DNA of 64,000 nt from Nageia nagi (Eukaryota; Pinophyta), in contig JBITNC010000001.1 in assembly GCA_050084985.1 (NCBI GenBank), forward strand, positions 204,724,001-204,788,000. Reading direction: 5' to 3'. The notes below the pieces were generated by a model that saw only the letters and a list, made by a program, of their open reading frames with translations, had not been told where the DNA came from and ran no database searches. Position 1 is the stretch's first letter. Each line of letters begins with the position of its first letter. Shown piece after piece: positions 33,755 through 45,423 of the stretch. The position numbers and the translations under genes are program-made.

Positions 33755-33963
33755 ATTGTGGGTACCCTCACTATCTGCTGAAATGTCTTTTTTTATTAGA
33801 TGTTTATTGCCTTTACTTGGGTGAGATATTATGGGTTTATTCTTATTTAGTTGGTGATACTTATGGGATCAATATTGGTAGCTTCTTTGATGAGTTTGGG
33901 ATTCTAAAAACTATACATTATTAATGGAATTTTAGCGAAGAATTGAGAGTTCAACTTATTCTA
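33755..33963 (+). repeat. Right copy of the direct repeat flanking G1
   Basis: Begins ATTGTGGGTACCCTCAC immediately after the right LTR and ends AGAGTTCAACTTATTC near 33963. It matches 11363-11571 throughout with scattered substitutions and a few indels, in the same orientation. Sequence after it (AATATGGGCCTATTTTGG) has no counterpart at the left. Confidence 0.85.
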
Positions 33964-35390
33964 TAATAAAGAGTAATATGGGCCTATTTTGGATGTATTG
34001 AATGATTTTGGCATACAATGATAGTTTTCATGGCAATTAGAGACTCTGTAGCGGTGGAGAATTGCAACTCGCATCATGTTCTTTTAAGAAGATAGATAAC
34101 ATCAATTTAGTTTTGATGGTGGGATTAATCCTGGTTTCAAGCATATACCAACCCTCATTAACTTGAAAGAGGTTGATTTTCTTAAGAGACATGTTTGATT
34201 TGTAATCTTTTAGGTTTCCATTATGAATACAATATATAATATTTTACTTAATAGAGATAGAATTTTTTATGAGACTTATTGCATCTCATACTATTTCTTT
34301 TCCCATTTCTCTAATATTTTATATTTTTTTTAGTCAACTATGAATTAATTTTGAACATGATGAAATACATTAAAAAGCTATAATACAACCTATAAAAATT
34401 TAATCGAAGGACAAAATGATACATCAAATAAAAATTGTATTTCCAATGTTAAATTCGACACAAATGTCAAACATTACAAGTGATCATAGATAGAGTCTAA
34501 ACATAAATAGAGATATAGAATAGTTAGGATTTCATATAACTATAATGTTTCATTCATGATAGCCCTAACCCATATCCAACTACGAGACATAGAGATAAAC
34601 ATACCCTCTCTCAAATAGAGCCCCAATACACTCTAGTTAGCACATATAAATTCCCTTTAGTCCTTTCCTTCATTACCCACTTCCCATCTAATGTCTCAAA
34701 GTAAATAATATGGCTAACCCATCATTTTGCAATAGCAAATTAAAATAGATAATGGCCATTTTTCTATTATATGGTCAAAGGCTCATTGAACAACCCATAC
34801 CAATTCAATATCTTATGCTCCAACAAATATTTTATTTCAAAATCAATTATACTTCAACAACCTGTACTTCAAGATCCCTAGCCCTAGTAAAAGTCGCTTC
34901 ACCCACTACCGTGTTTGATTCTTCATCGGGCATGGAGCTAGGAAAGGTAAACCCTTCTTCTTATGGAACTTGTATTTTCACCTCAAGATCAACCTTTTCT
35001 TTTTATGTGTTGAATTACATATAACTGCATTTATTAACTTACATACTTATTCAATTTTCCATGCTTAGTTGATGGCCTAAAAATAGATCTCTATCGAAAT
35101 TTCCTTTGCATATCATGAATTGGGAGTAGTTTCTTTCATCATGCAAAGATGAATAAACCCAACACTCATATTATATTTATAGATTGAAATCAAAGGTTCT
35201 TTCGAGCTACCGAAAAGTTGACTACAAGCAAACCCAAGACTTCCCATATCAAGAGAGATGGGAATTTTGGAAGGAATATAATATGAGATGGTAATTAAAT
35301 ATCGACTCATCGAATCTCCCAATATCATTGCAACATAACTCTTTCATCATTTCTCATGTCTATTCCAATCTCCCATATGGTATTTATGGC
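33964..35390. other. Unassigned sequence
   Basis: No convincing coding region. The first 250 bp have a fairly mixed base composition, and a stretch near 34195-34240 (TTTGTAATCTTTTAGGTTTC, then AATACAATATATAAT) looks like a plant 3' untranslated end, so this may be the old target gene or repeat of G1. The rest is AT-rich, with nothing I recognise. Confidence 0.3.
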
Positions 35391-35872
35391 AGTGATTTTA
35401 TTATTATTATTATTTATTTTTTTAATTATTATCATTTTTTATTGTTATCGTTATTATTTATTTATTTATTTATTATTATTATTATAATTTATTATTATTA
35501 TTATTATTATTTTAAATGTTATTATTGTTATTATTATTATTTTAATAGTTATTTTCATTATTAATATTATTATTATTTTAAATATTTTTTTTAATGAGTT
35601 ACAAGTTTGTGCAAAGAATTGATACCTCTTATATGTTACATATCCACCTACATGTGAGGGGGGGAGTTGAACCTGATAATGAGAGTTTTTAGCTACCCCT
35701 CTCTCCAAATCCCCTACACATGTTGGATATTATTCTAAATGTTATTATTATCATTATTTTAATTGTTATTAGCATTATTATAAATTATTATTTTTGTTAT
35801 TAATATTATTTTTAAATCCTATTATTATTATTATTTTAATTTTTATTAATATTATTATTACTAATATTATTG
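35391..35872. repeat. (ATT)n low-complexity tract, interrupted
   Basis: Imperfect TTA/ATT repeats fill about 35391-35590 and 35736-35872. A 145-bp unrelated block sits between (see SINE candidate). Confidence 0.9.
35583..35728 (-). mobile_element. Possible tRNA-derived SINE in the ATT tract
   Basis: On the minus strand GGTTCAACTCC (35673-35663) fits the RNA polymerase III B box (GGTTCRANNCC). A TTGGAGAGAGGGG stretch about 38 bp upstream could be a weak A box. The block ends in an A-run (TTAAAAAAAATATTT, about 35595-35580), as expected for a SINE tail. The surrounding ATT repeat makes any target duplication uncertain. No second copy is in the window. Confidence 0.35.
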
Positions 35873-35874
35873 TA

Positions 35875-36571
35875 GGCATCTAAAATTCATTTATTATTTA
35901 TTTAATAAATCATATTCTAGATTTCTATAAAAAAGTATTAAAAAGTAATATTACATATGTCAAGATAAAGTTGATATTACAATGCAAAGTCATATGTTAT
36001 ATTAAATGCAATACTACGTACTATGGTTCATATTTTAAGTATCTTGAATACAATAAAGATTATATTATTGCTATGAGTCAGCTTTCACTCTTTTCTATTT
36101 CCTTACATGTTATAAATACAAGAGTTAGAGGTTTGACATTCCTATCGAATCTCTTTGATAGGTGGTTATCCTATACATCATACTTATGGTGTCTCTTGAT
36201 GCCACCTATTTGAGGATCTATTATGCTCTAAGGTTTATTTCATGTTATACTCTTTGTGCTCAACCTAACTTTGCAAGTCTTACGATGTCAACATCATAGA
36301 ACTCACACATTGTTAGCAGCACGCATATTTGTGATCTACAGCTAGAAATAGAAGAAGTGAAGATATTCAATTTAAATGATCCATCATTATCATCAAGTCC
36401 ATCTCTAATCTGATCTAATCCTCTGTATCCCCTTGCCATACCTTAAGGATTGTCATATCATAATTAGGTGTATATTTTTCATTTATTTATGTGTATTTGA
36501 ATAAATATCATCTTTATAAAATTATTTTATGTTTATATTTATTATTTACACAATTTACCATCTACACTTTT
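35875..36571 (+). repeat. LTR of gypsy element G3
   Basis: Starts TGTAGGCATC and ends CCATCTACA, with TGTAG/CTACA inverted ends. It belongs to the same family as the I1 LTR. A CTTTTGGTGAATCTGATTGA-like sequence follows, at the primer-binding position, and equals the TTTTGGTGAA wording after the I1 and G4 LTRs. Confidence 0.8.
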
Positions 36572-36903
36572 GGTGAATCTGATTGATCCTACACATCAAG
36601 GTTTCTTCCCTAGGAATCCTTCTTCAAGAGAGTCATGAATCCATTTGTACTAGTCTTTCTTCCTTTTCTTGATGTTATTAGAGTAGTTGCCCACAAAAAT
36701 GATAAAACTAAGGTTTGTTATGCCTATATCCCAAATATATTTTTCAGAGAGAAGGTTCAGTTTGATGAAATTAGGAGTACTAGGATTAACCTTGATATAA
36801 CTCCTAAATTTTGTTAACCTCATCCAAATGATCGCATAGCAATCAATGAAGAAGAATCTAAATATGTAAATTCTAGTTATCAAATGAATATCATTGGTGA
36901 AAT
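36572..36903 (+). pseudogene. G3 start of internal region
   Basis: A short frame 36635-36817 and broken continuation up to the Copia-2 insertion point. The reading resumes at 45424 after Copia-2. There is no recognised motif in this short piece. Context places it in the gag leader of G3. Confidence 0.5.
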
Positions 36904-37397
36904 TTAGAGAACTAACACTAACAAGATAATTCTTAATCAACCAAGATCACATGAAAGCTTATAATTACATATAACAAACTCACAAAGTAATCTCACAACA
37001 TAAGATGTAAGTGGTTCCTCCAACTAAAAGTACATCCACTAACTAGATCTTTACTTCAATCACAAATACAACTCTCTTACAATCCTCCTAATCTCAACTC
37101 CTACACTTCTATCCTATAGCATAACTTCACTCCACACTTGGTGTGTAATCATAAAGAGGGAGCCTTCTATTTATAGGCCAAAATCCCTCTTTAGATCACC
37201 CTTTTATCCAGTGTACAAAAGCATGACATGCATATCTTTTTACCCAAGGGGAATTCTCATGACATGGAGTGTAGGATAAGTTATATTATCATATTCATTT
37301 AAATACTTAAGGTATCAAATGATACCCTTAAGTATTAGTGAACTTACATAGAAAATTTGATACAAACCTTTACAATAATGCATTATACATTCCAACA
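36904..37397 (-). repeat. Copia-2 3' LTR
   Basis: On the minus strand it begins TGTTGGAATG and ends TAGTTCTCTAA. A TATAAATA box is at 37175-37168. It matches 44930-45423 along the full length with scattered substitutions. Confidence 0.92.
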
Positions 37398-37406
37398 CTC
37401 CCCCTT
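37398..37406 (-). promoter_or_regulatory. Copia-2 polypurine tract
   Basis: AAGGGGGAG on the minus strand ends exactly at the 3' LTR start. A second AAAGGGGGAGTG copy lies right behind the pol stop (38222-38211), about 800 bp earlier. Confidence 0.85.
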
Positions 37407-37870
37407 AATGTAATATTGGGATAGACCAAGTAAGAGAGAAGAAGAAGTGAAAGTAAGAGAGTTCTCCTCCAAATAGATACAACAAAGATGAAAACTTTTT
37501 ACATATTTGTGAAGTAAGAAAGATCTAGTTTGAGACTCACTACTTTACCAAATACAATCATTAACCACAATCGATTTCAATGTACATGAAGTAGTCATCC
37601 AACTAGAAGTCATGAAGAGTCTTTAAGAGCCTGCATACCAGAGGAAAGTAACCTATAATCTCAAAAGAACTTGCAAGTCATAAGCAGCTCAAATAACAAG
37701 ATTAGTTAGATGCATCATATTCATATCAACAAGGATAGATGAATCACACAAATACCATCATGAACTGATCAATGGTGCATTGTAAGTCATCACAAAGATG
37801 CCATGCCAAAAATTTATAGTCACCTACTATATATAAAACATGTGTTGATTATTATTTCAAAATAGAACAT

Positions 37871-38090
37871 GCACATATGAGTTTCTCACATATGGATAAC
37901 TGAATAGTGTCAAAAGACACATAAGAGTTCCTCACACATGGATAACTGAACAGTGCTAGATTGACCAAAAATAGAGTATGCACATACGAGTTTCTCACAT
38001 ATGGATGACTAAACAGTGCCAAAAGACACATAAGAGTTTCTCACACATGGATAACTGAACAATGCTAGATTGGCCAATTTGTACTATAAG
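37871..38090. repeat. Two tandem copies of a 109-bp unit in the Copia-2 3' region
   Basis: Units start at 37871 and 37980 (GCACATATGAGTTTCTCACA and GCACATACGAGTTTCTCACA). Each holds two related halves ending in GGATAACTGAACAGTG-like wording. They lie between the pol stop and the 3' LTR. Confidence 0.88.
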
Positions 38091-38222
38091 TTCCTCACAT
38101 AAAGCAAACTTACCATGAAGGTGTACAATAAAATCAACATTATACAACATAAAATCCTCTTAGGGGTGAAGTTGTCATCATAAACATGAATTCAACATAA
38201 GAATTCAAATTTCACTCCCCCT

Positions 38223-41200
38223 TTAGGGCAACTTCACCAACCCGATAGCATCCCTAAGCTTACAAAATTGAGCTTTCGAAAGGGACTTGATGAACAAATG
38301 AACAAAGTTCAAGTTGGATGGATAATACTTTAAGTGTATGATGCCATCAAGAACCTTCTCTTAAATAAAATGGGCATGGATTTCCACATGTTTTGTTCTT
38401 TTATGGAACACTACATTCTTAGCTAAAGAAATAATTGATTAATTATCTAAAAAGATCAAAGATGAGCCATCTTGCTCATATCTAATTTCTTTTAGAAGAT
38501 GCCTTAGCTAAATAGCTTCTTGGGCTACAACAGATATGGCATGATATTTAGCTTCTATGGTGGAAAGAGAAATAGTAGGCTACTTCTTGGAAGCCCAAGA
38601 GATAACACTTGAACCAATGCTAAACACATATGCAAAGGTTGACTTCCTATCATCTCAATCTCCCCCATAGTTAGAATCTAAGAGTCCAAAGAGAACAAAT
38701 GAGGGCAACTTGGAATACTTGAGAGCAAGATCCTTAGTCCTTACAACATACCTCAAGATTTGCTTAACAACATTGAGGTACTCAACATAAAGTTTTTGCA
38801 TGAATCATGCCATCATATTCACTGCAAAGGTAATATCTGGCTTGGATATAGTCAAATACAAAAGACTACCAATTAATTACCTGTAAGCTATAGCATTAGC
38901 TAATTGAGAGTTAGAGCTTAGAAAAATAGTGATTCTATAAGAGAATAGGATTATAGCATATCTACCCTCCTCCATTTTAAATTTTTACAAGATTTTTGAT
39001 ATATACTTAGATTGATTGAGATAAGTACAATATTTGTATTGATACATTTGCATTCCAAGATAGTAGTGTAAGAGACCAAGATTAATCATTTCAAATATTA
39101 CCTTAAGTTTGGATATGCACTCTTGAATGATTTCATCATTATTTCTAGTAATCAAAAGATCATCCACATAAAGGAGAATCAAGACCACATCTTTTCCTTG
39201 ATTGAGCATATATAGATTGGAGTTAAAAAAAACACTTAGAGAATTCAATGCTTGCAAAGTACCCTAAAATCTTTTCATACCAAGCTCAAGGTCTTACTTA
39301 AGTCTATACAATGACTTCTTTAGCTTACACATAAAGGACTCTTACCTTCCACAATAAACTCTTTTGGTTGATTCATGAAGATTTTCACATCTAAGTCACC
39401 ATTGAGAAATGCACTCTTAACATCAAGTTGAAAAACTTTTCATCTTTGAGCTGCAGAAAGAGCAAGAATTACTCATAGTAGGCATCTTTTCCATAGAAGA
39501 AAATATTTCTTCATAATCTACATTGTATTTCTGAGCAAAACCTTTAGCTGCTAACCTTACCTTGTATTTTTCAATATCTTCAATTGAATTGAACTTGAGC
39601 TTCTAGATCCACTTATTACGAATCACATTCTTTTAATTGGGTTAAGGAACTAAGCCCTAAGTCTTATTTTTTATAAGCATCTCATATTCAACTTTCATGG
39701 CTTCCATCTAGCACTCATGTTTAGAAGCTTCTTTGAAGGTTGAGGGCTCATGCTTGTTGTTAATATTAGCAATTAAAGATTTATTCAAGATCATGCTCCT
39801 TATTACCCTATGTGTTGAAGAATTTTGTTTCTGATATGACTTATCTACATCAATATCCAAACAACTAGGAGCAACCAAAGAGTCCTCTGGATCATCAACA
39901 TCCTCATTAAAAGCAAATTCTTTAAGAAGTTAATTGAACTTTACATCCTTTGAAATGAACACTACTTTATAGGTTGGAGAGTAAAGCCTATAGCCTCGAT
40001 GCTAACTATCAAAACCCACAAAGATGCATTTTTCAGCTCTTTTATTCAACTTCTTCATTTTCTCAAAAATAAAGTAGAAGAATGCTTCACAACTAAATAC
40101 CCTAAGGTGAGAAATGTTAGGTTTTATTTCTAACCATGCCTCAAAAGGATTTTTACTTTGAATGGTTTTTATGGGACATCTATTCAAGGTGTAAATAACA
40201 TTGCTCACAAATCCACCCCACAGGAATTTATGAAGATTACCCAACATGTATCTATCCATTTCCATAATTATTCTATTTTTTCTTTTTATAACATCATTTT
40301 GTTGAGGAGTGTATGGAATTGTGAACTACCTCTTGATTCCATACTTAGCATAATAGTCATTGAACTCAATACTGTTATATTTTCCCTTATTATTTGATCT
40401 TAACATCTTGATTTTAAGGTTAGTTTAATTGTCAACAAAGGTCTTAAAAACTTTAAAACTCTCAAAGGTTTGGTCCTTGTGCTCAAGTAGACACACAAAG
40501 GTCATCCTACTAAATTCATCAATGAAGGTTGAAATGTAAGATGCTCCTTCAAGCAACTTAGTCTAAAACGGACCCATCAAATCTGAATGCATAAGTTGAA
40601 GAGGTTGAGATGCTCTTGTTACCTTATCTTTTTCAAATTTTTATGTATGCATCGTACTATGAATGCACTTCTCACATAGACCAATTGAAGGAAAAATTAA
40701 AGGTAGACCTTCCATAAGTTCTTGGTCTTTCATGACTTGAATACTCTTATGGTTAAGGTGCCCTAAATGATAGTGCCAAAGATTACCTTTAGAACACACA
40801 CTAGAAGCGAGACACATCTTTGATGAATCTTGATCCATAATGTAGAGGTTATATTTCATAGATCCTTTAACTAAAGTGGCAATTCCTTTCTTAATACACT
40901 AAGATTGAGAGTCGAACTAAAAAAAGTACCCTTTTCTAGCAACTTGGATCATGAAAAGAAGGTTCATCCTTAACTTAGAAACATAGAGAACATTTTCAAG
41001 AACCTTTCCATGAATTAGCATACTTCCAATTCCTTGAAATTCAAGGGTAGAGTTATCACCTACCACAATTGCATCCTTTTTATATTTGTGAAAGTTCTCA
41101 ATTTTTTCTTTTTTAAAGCATAGGTGATTAGTGCAACCAGAGTAAATAATCCATTCAGATGAAAAAGAGCAAGACATGGAGTAGAGCACTGTAGCAAAAC

Positions 41201-42165
41201 CAACATGAGTATTTTTCTTTTCTTTATAGTTCTTTATATTTCTATTACCTTTGTTTTTTTTCTCTTTTCTTTTTGTAGCAATCAACTTCTTTGTGACCTT
41301 GAATGCTATAATAGTTACAATTACCATCAAACTTTTTTTTAGGATATGGATTGTTTGCTTTACCTTTTCCATCTCTTTGCTTGAAGTGGTTGTTGTTGCC
41401 ATTATTTTTATTGTTGCGGTTATTATTCTTATTATTCCTATTGCTGTTGTAGCCATTGCCTCTTTTTTCAAACCATTTGGAGGAGGAAGGATAAGATTTC
41501 TTTTTATGGTTGAAATTCTTCTTGAAAGGGGTTTTGGTTACTCCAAGAGCAATGTTATTATCATTTGGAGAAGAAATCAACATCTTATTATTAAGGGTTT
41601 CTTCATGCTTTAATAGGTGCCTTGAAAGGTTCTTAAGGGAGAAGACTTCTTCTTCATCATCAAACCTTATTTTCATAACTGTTACAAAATTTTCAAACTT
41701 TTAAGAAAGGCTTTGAAGAATGATAAAAACTATGAACTCATCATTGATCTAATTACATCCATAAGTAACAAGTTGGGTCCTTAGATCAGTGATTTTATTC
41801 AAGTAGATAACCACATTTTTATCTTTCTCTTAACAAGATTGAAGCAACTTTTGGAGAATGGTAACCCTTCTTGAAAAGTTTGAACCAAGGTAGATTTATT
41901 TAAGCTTATCCCATGCTCCTTTTGCTGAGGTTGAAGAGGAAAACATCAAGAGAACATCATCTAAAACTGCATGGTAAATCATGAAGGTTGCTAATTCATT
42001 CTTTGTGTTGTAAGCATCTAGTGCCTTCTCATATGTAGGAGGTACAAAGTTCTCATTCACTATTTGCCAAAGTTTTCTTACCTGTAATTTAGCTTTCATC
42101 CATGGTTCTCAAATTCTATAGTTAGAACCATCAAGAATATGTTTGGATAAAAAGGATTCTCCCAT
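38223..42165 (-). pseudogene. Copia-2 gag-pol
   Basis: The ATG at 42165 opens gag (MGESFLSKHILDGSNYRI, then a stop). The Asn-rich gag end (41560-41390) leads to a damaged zinc knuckle CNYYSIQGHKEVDC, in which one Cys is Tyr. The protease site reads IYSGCTNHLC (41150-41120), with Asp replaced by Tyr. Integrase pieces are LWHYHLGHLNHKSIQVMKD (40780-40720) and PFEAWLEIKPNISHLRVFSC (40165-40105). RT has LILLYVDDLLITRNNDEI (39185-39130), with YVDD intact. RNase H ends KAQFCKLRDAIGLVKLP with a TAA at 38225-38223. Many stops and frame changes occur. Confidence 0.9.
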
Positions 42166-44914
42166 TTTCTCACACAAAAATGTGAAATAATAAGCATATG
42201 GTTTCAATAAATAACATTAAACATTAGGTTTTAACCAAGTAAGTAATACATATTACATTTAACACTAAAAAATATGCTTGATTTGATTCACAAGTGTAAA
42301 TGTTTTACAATTCAAATAATAACCCATGTACCCAAATACATTTCTTATCTCAAGAATTGTAGATGTAAAGTGATATTATTGAGGCTTATTTTCTTATCTA
42401 AAATTAGGCTTTCACCTAGATGCCCACACAAAAGAAGCCTAAGTATTACCAATCCTCAACTAATTCCCCATGGGCAGCAATATACTCTCAAAAGGAGAAG
42501 TACTAGCTATTTTCTAAGGTTATGATGTTTATTGGATTAGCTAAATTATTAATCTTGATTAGATCTCAAGTTTTCCTCTTAGGTTATCAAGATAATCCTT
42601 GAATGGATGTGCAGATATGTGGTTTCACTACACACATACCTATCCACCTATTAGAGTTAAATCCAGACCAATAAAGGACTTAGAGGCAATTAAAAAATAT
42701 GAACTTTCCACCATTTGGATCATCGAACTTAAAGGCTTCAGTCTGCCTATCCTCACCTCATGGCTCCCCAAAAAAGTCATGTTGCAAAATATACATGTGT
42801 ATGTGTTCATTTTAGGGGGTTGCTCATATCAATATTTGCTTTTTTATTTGTATAAGCAAAAAATGAAACGTGAAGTAAGGAGCATAAATAATTTGAAACC
42901 TAAGTGTCCAATGGGTTTTGTTTACCAACTCTTAAAGGACATCTTTACATCATTCCTATTTTTGGACAAGTTTATTTATTAACTTTCCATAAAGAATAAA
43001 TACTTAAGCATAAACTAAATACTCAAGCATAAACATGCATAACTTGAAGATATCTCATAAAATATACCATGCAATATTTCCATAAGTAAAAAGCATCATA
43101 ACTTAAGTAATAAACATACATTATTCCAACTTAAGTATTAAGCATGGATTATTCCAAATTATGTACTAAGCATTCATTATTTCTATAGCTTAAAAATTAA
43201 GTAATAAGCATGCATTATTCAAATTGCACAAGGAATAATTACTTAGAGAGGCATAAATGATAATCATGCATCATTTTCATAAGTCCATTTTTGCATAAGA
43301 GTTTTATCAAGGAAAATATAGAGATTCATAACATGAAATATTTCCATATAAAAAAATATCCTAATTAAAATAGGCATGTAACCTTTGAAAAAAGGATCTA
43401 AAATTTTAAGTAAAAAATAAATAATTTCCCCATTTTTTTACTTAAAAAAGATCTTAAGTATGATGTTTTTCCTTCAACAAATACTTAATTGCAAGTTGAT
43501 TAAAGTATTAAAAATTGAAGCTTGGTAAAAAAACCCTCCAAAAAGAATTCACTAATTTCCAAGTCTTTAAGAATAAAATGAAAAAATAGACCCATATTCC
43601 TACTAAATGCTAATTTTACTTCTTTACTCCACACTAGATTAGGATAATTAAAGCAAGTTTGATGAAGTTTGACAAGTATAAATATTTAATGCATATTTAA
43701 TGAAGTTTGATGAATTTTGAATTGGCCATAAGAGGCCACATGAGAGCAGAGTTGGAGCCATTTATGTTGGGTAAAGTGGGATCCATGCTCCTATGAGAAG
43801 GGGAAACACGTCATGATGGGCATAGAAATAGAGGTTGCACAGGTAAAAAAAATCAACAAGGATGGGGGGTTGATGTGAGGGTTTAAGGGAAGCACTTCAT
43901 GGTGAGAGAGAAATGATCATAAGAGAAGGTCGTGCAACATGGAGGAGGTCAGGAGGTGTGAAGATCTATAAAGCGGAGGAAGTTAGGTAATGTGGAGGAG
44001 ATAGTAAATGATAAAGATGGGAGGTTGCATGGAGAATATGGGAGGTCACAGAGTCAAACTTGCCCCAAGTGTTTAATTATCTTGCACCTTTCTATAGCTG
44101 CCATGAGAAGGGTTGAAGGAGTTGCATGAAGGAGCACTAATAGATATGTATGCTTATATTGGAGGAAAAAGAGAAACTCTAGAGTTAAGCTATCTAAGCT
44201 TAAGGGCCATAGGGGTCAAAACAGTTGGCAGAGAGGAGAGAATAGCATGCATGGAGGAGAGCGATGCTCAAAATTTTACTAAGTTTAGTTAAATCATTTC
44301 ATTCCCTAAGTTTGAAATTAATTTTTGGATGACAAAAGAAATCAATGTTTATATAAAAAATGAAGAAATAAAATGCATGAAATTGCAGACATTAGAGGAC
44401 AATAGATTCCTAACACAAATAAAGGGCATTAAAAAAAAACTATCTCTATAATTTTCTACCATGCATATTGAAAAATCATTCTTATGTAGGGTAAACAGGC
44501 ACTTCTTAATTGAAATTACTTTGGTAGATTTGAGAGTGACCATATATAGAAACATTGTTTCATTGAGAGAAACTAAAATTCATAATGTATGAAACTGAAC
44601 ATATAAGCCAAAAATTATTATTTATTTGAAACATAAAGAAATGCAATTTTTTATATGTACTAACCATAATTTTTATAAAATAGCAATAAGCTAAGCAATA
44701 AAAAATTTCAACTAAAAATAGGGTTAGTAAACAATTGCATAATTTTAAGCATAAAAATGTAAACTAACACATCTTCAAAGAATTATGTTAGTATCGTAAT
44801 AAAAAAAATTAATTAAGAAAAAAAATTATACCTTCTCTTGATTTTACCTCAACAATGGAGTGTAGGTTGAGTAATAAAGGCCTTCAAGATGTTGAAAAAG
44901 AAGTTCCACACCAA
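42166..44914 (-). other. Copia-2 leader between 5' LTR and gag
   Basis: About 2.7 kb without a coding frame that I can support. Near 42975-43240 there are repeated phrases of the type TAAGCATAAAC, AACTTAAGTA and GCATGCATTATTC, a degenerate short repeat. A more GC-rich stretch lies at about 43730-44260 (GGGAGGTTGCATGGAG-like wording). A leader this long is unusual for copia, so part of it may be another insertion whose ends I could not define. Confidence 0.45.
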
Positions 44915-44926
44915 GCTTTGATACCA
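44915..44926 (-). promoter_or_regulatory. Copia-2 primer-binding site
   Basis: Minus-strand TGGTATCAAAGC a few bases inside the 5' LTR. It is the initiator Met tRNA type with one substitution (AAAGC for AGAGC). Confidence 0.85.
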
Positions 44927-44929
44927 ATT

Positions 44930-45423
44930 TGGAGGAACTAACACTAAAAAGATAATTCCTAATCAACCAAGATCACATGAAAGCTCATAATTACATCTAA
45001 CAAACTCACAAAGCAATTTTACAACACAAGATGTAAGTGGTTTCTCCAACTAGGAGTACATCCACTAACTAGATCTTTACTTCAATCATAAATACAACTC
45101 TCTTAAAATCCTCATAATCTCAACTCTTACACTTCTATCCTATAGCATAACTTTACTCCACAATTGGTGTGTAATCACAAGAAGAAAGCCTTCTATTTAC
45201 AGGCCAAAATCTCTCTTTGGATCATCTTTTTGTCCAATGTACAAAAGTATGTCATGCACATCTTTTTACCCAAGGGGCATGCTCATGACATGGAATGTAG
45301 GACAAGTTACATTATCATATTCACTTGAATACTTAAGGTATCAAATGATACCCTTAAGTATTAGTGAACTTACATAGAAGATTGAATACAAACCTTTACA
45401 ATAATGCATTATACATTCCAATA
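44930..45423 (-). repeat. Copia-2 5' LTR
   Basis: 494 bp. The outer end reads TATTGGAATG on the minus strand instead of TGTTGGAATG, so its terminal dinucleotide is mutated. The inner end is TTAGTTCCTCCA. Confidence 0.9.

Larger units (their letters stand above)
36904..45423 (-). mobile_element. Ty1/copia element Copia-2, antisense, nested in G3
   Basis: Both LTRs measure 494 bp (36904-37397 and 44930-45423). Flanks are GAAAT and GAAAC, a 5-bp duplication with one change. Minus-strand order is 5' LTR, primer site TGGTATCAAAGC, gag, protease, integrase, RT, RNase H, polypurine tract and 3' LTR. A non-coding stretch of about 2.7 kb separates the 5' LTR from gag. The whole is full of stops. Confidence 0.93.

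Noticed and set aside
35328-35564. Open frame with Tyr/Ile runs
   Set aside because: Created by the ATT/TTA low-complexity tract. No coding signal.
37871-38090. Possible CRISPR-like repeats
   Set aside because: Two direct tandem copies with related halves inside a copia element. No regular unique spacers and no cas genes, in a plant genome.
41251-41613. 120-codon, hydrophobic plus-strand frame resembling a membrane protein
   Set aside because: It is the shadow of the Asn/Lys-rich Copia-2 gag. AAC/AAT codons read backwards give Ile/Val.
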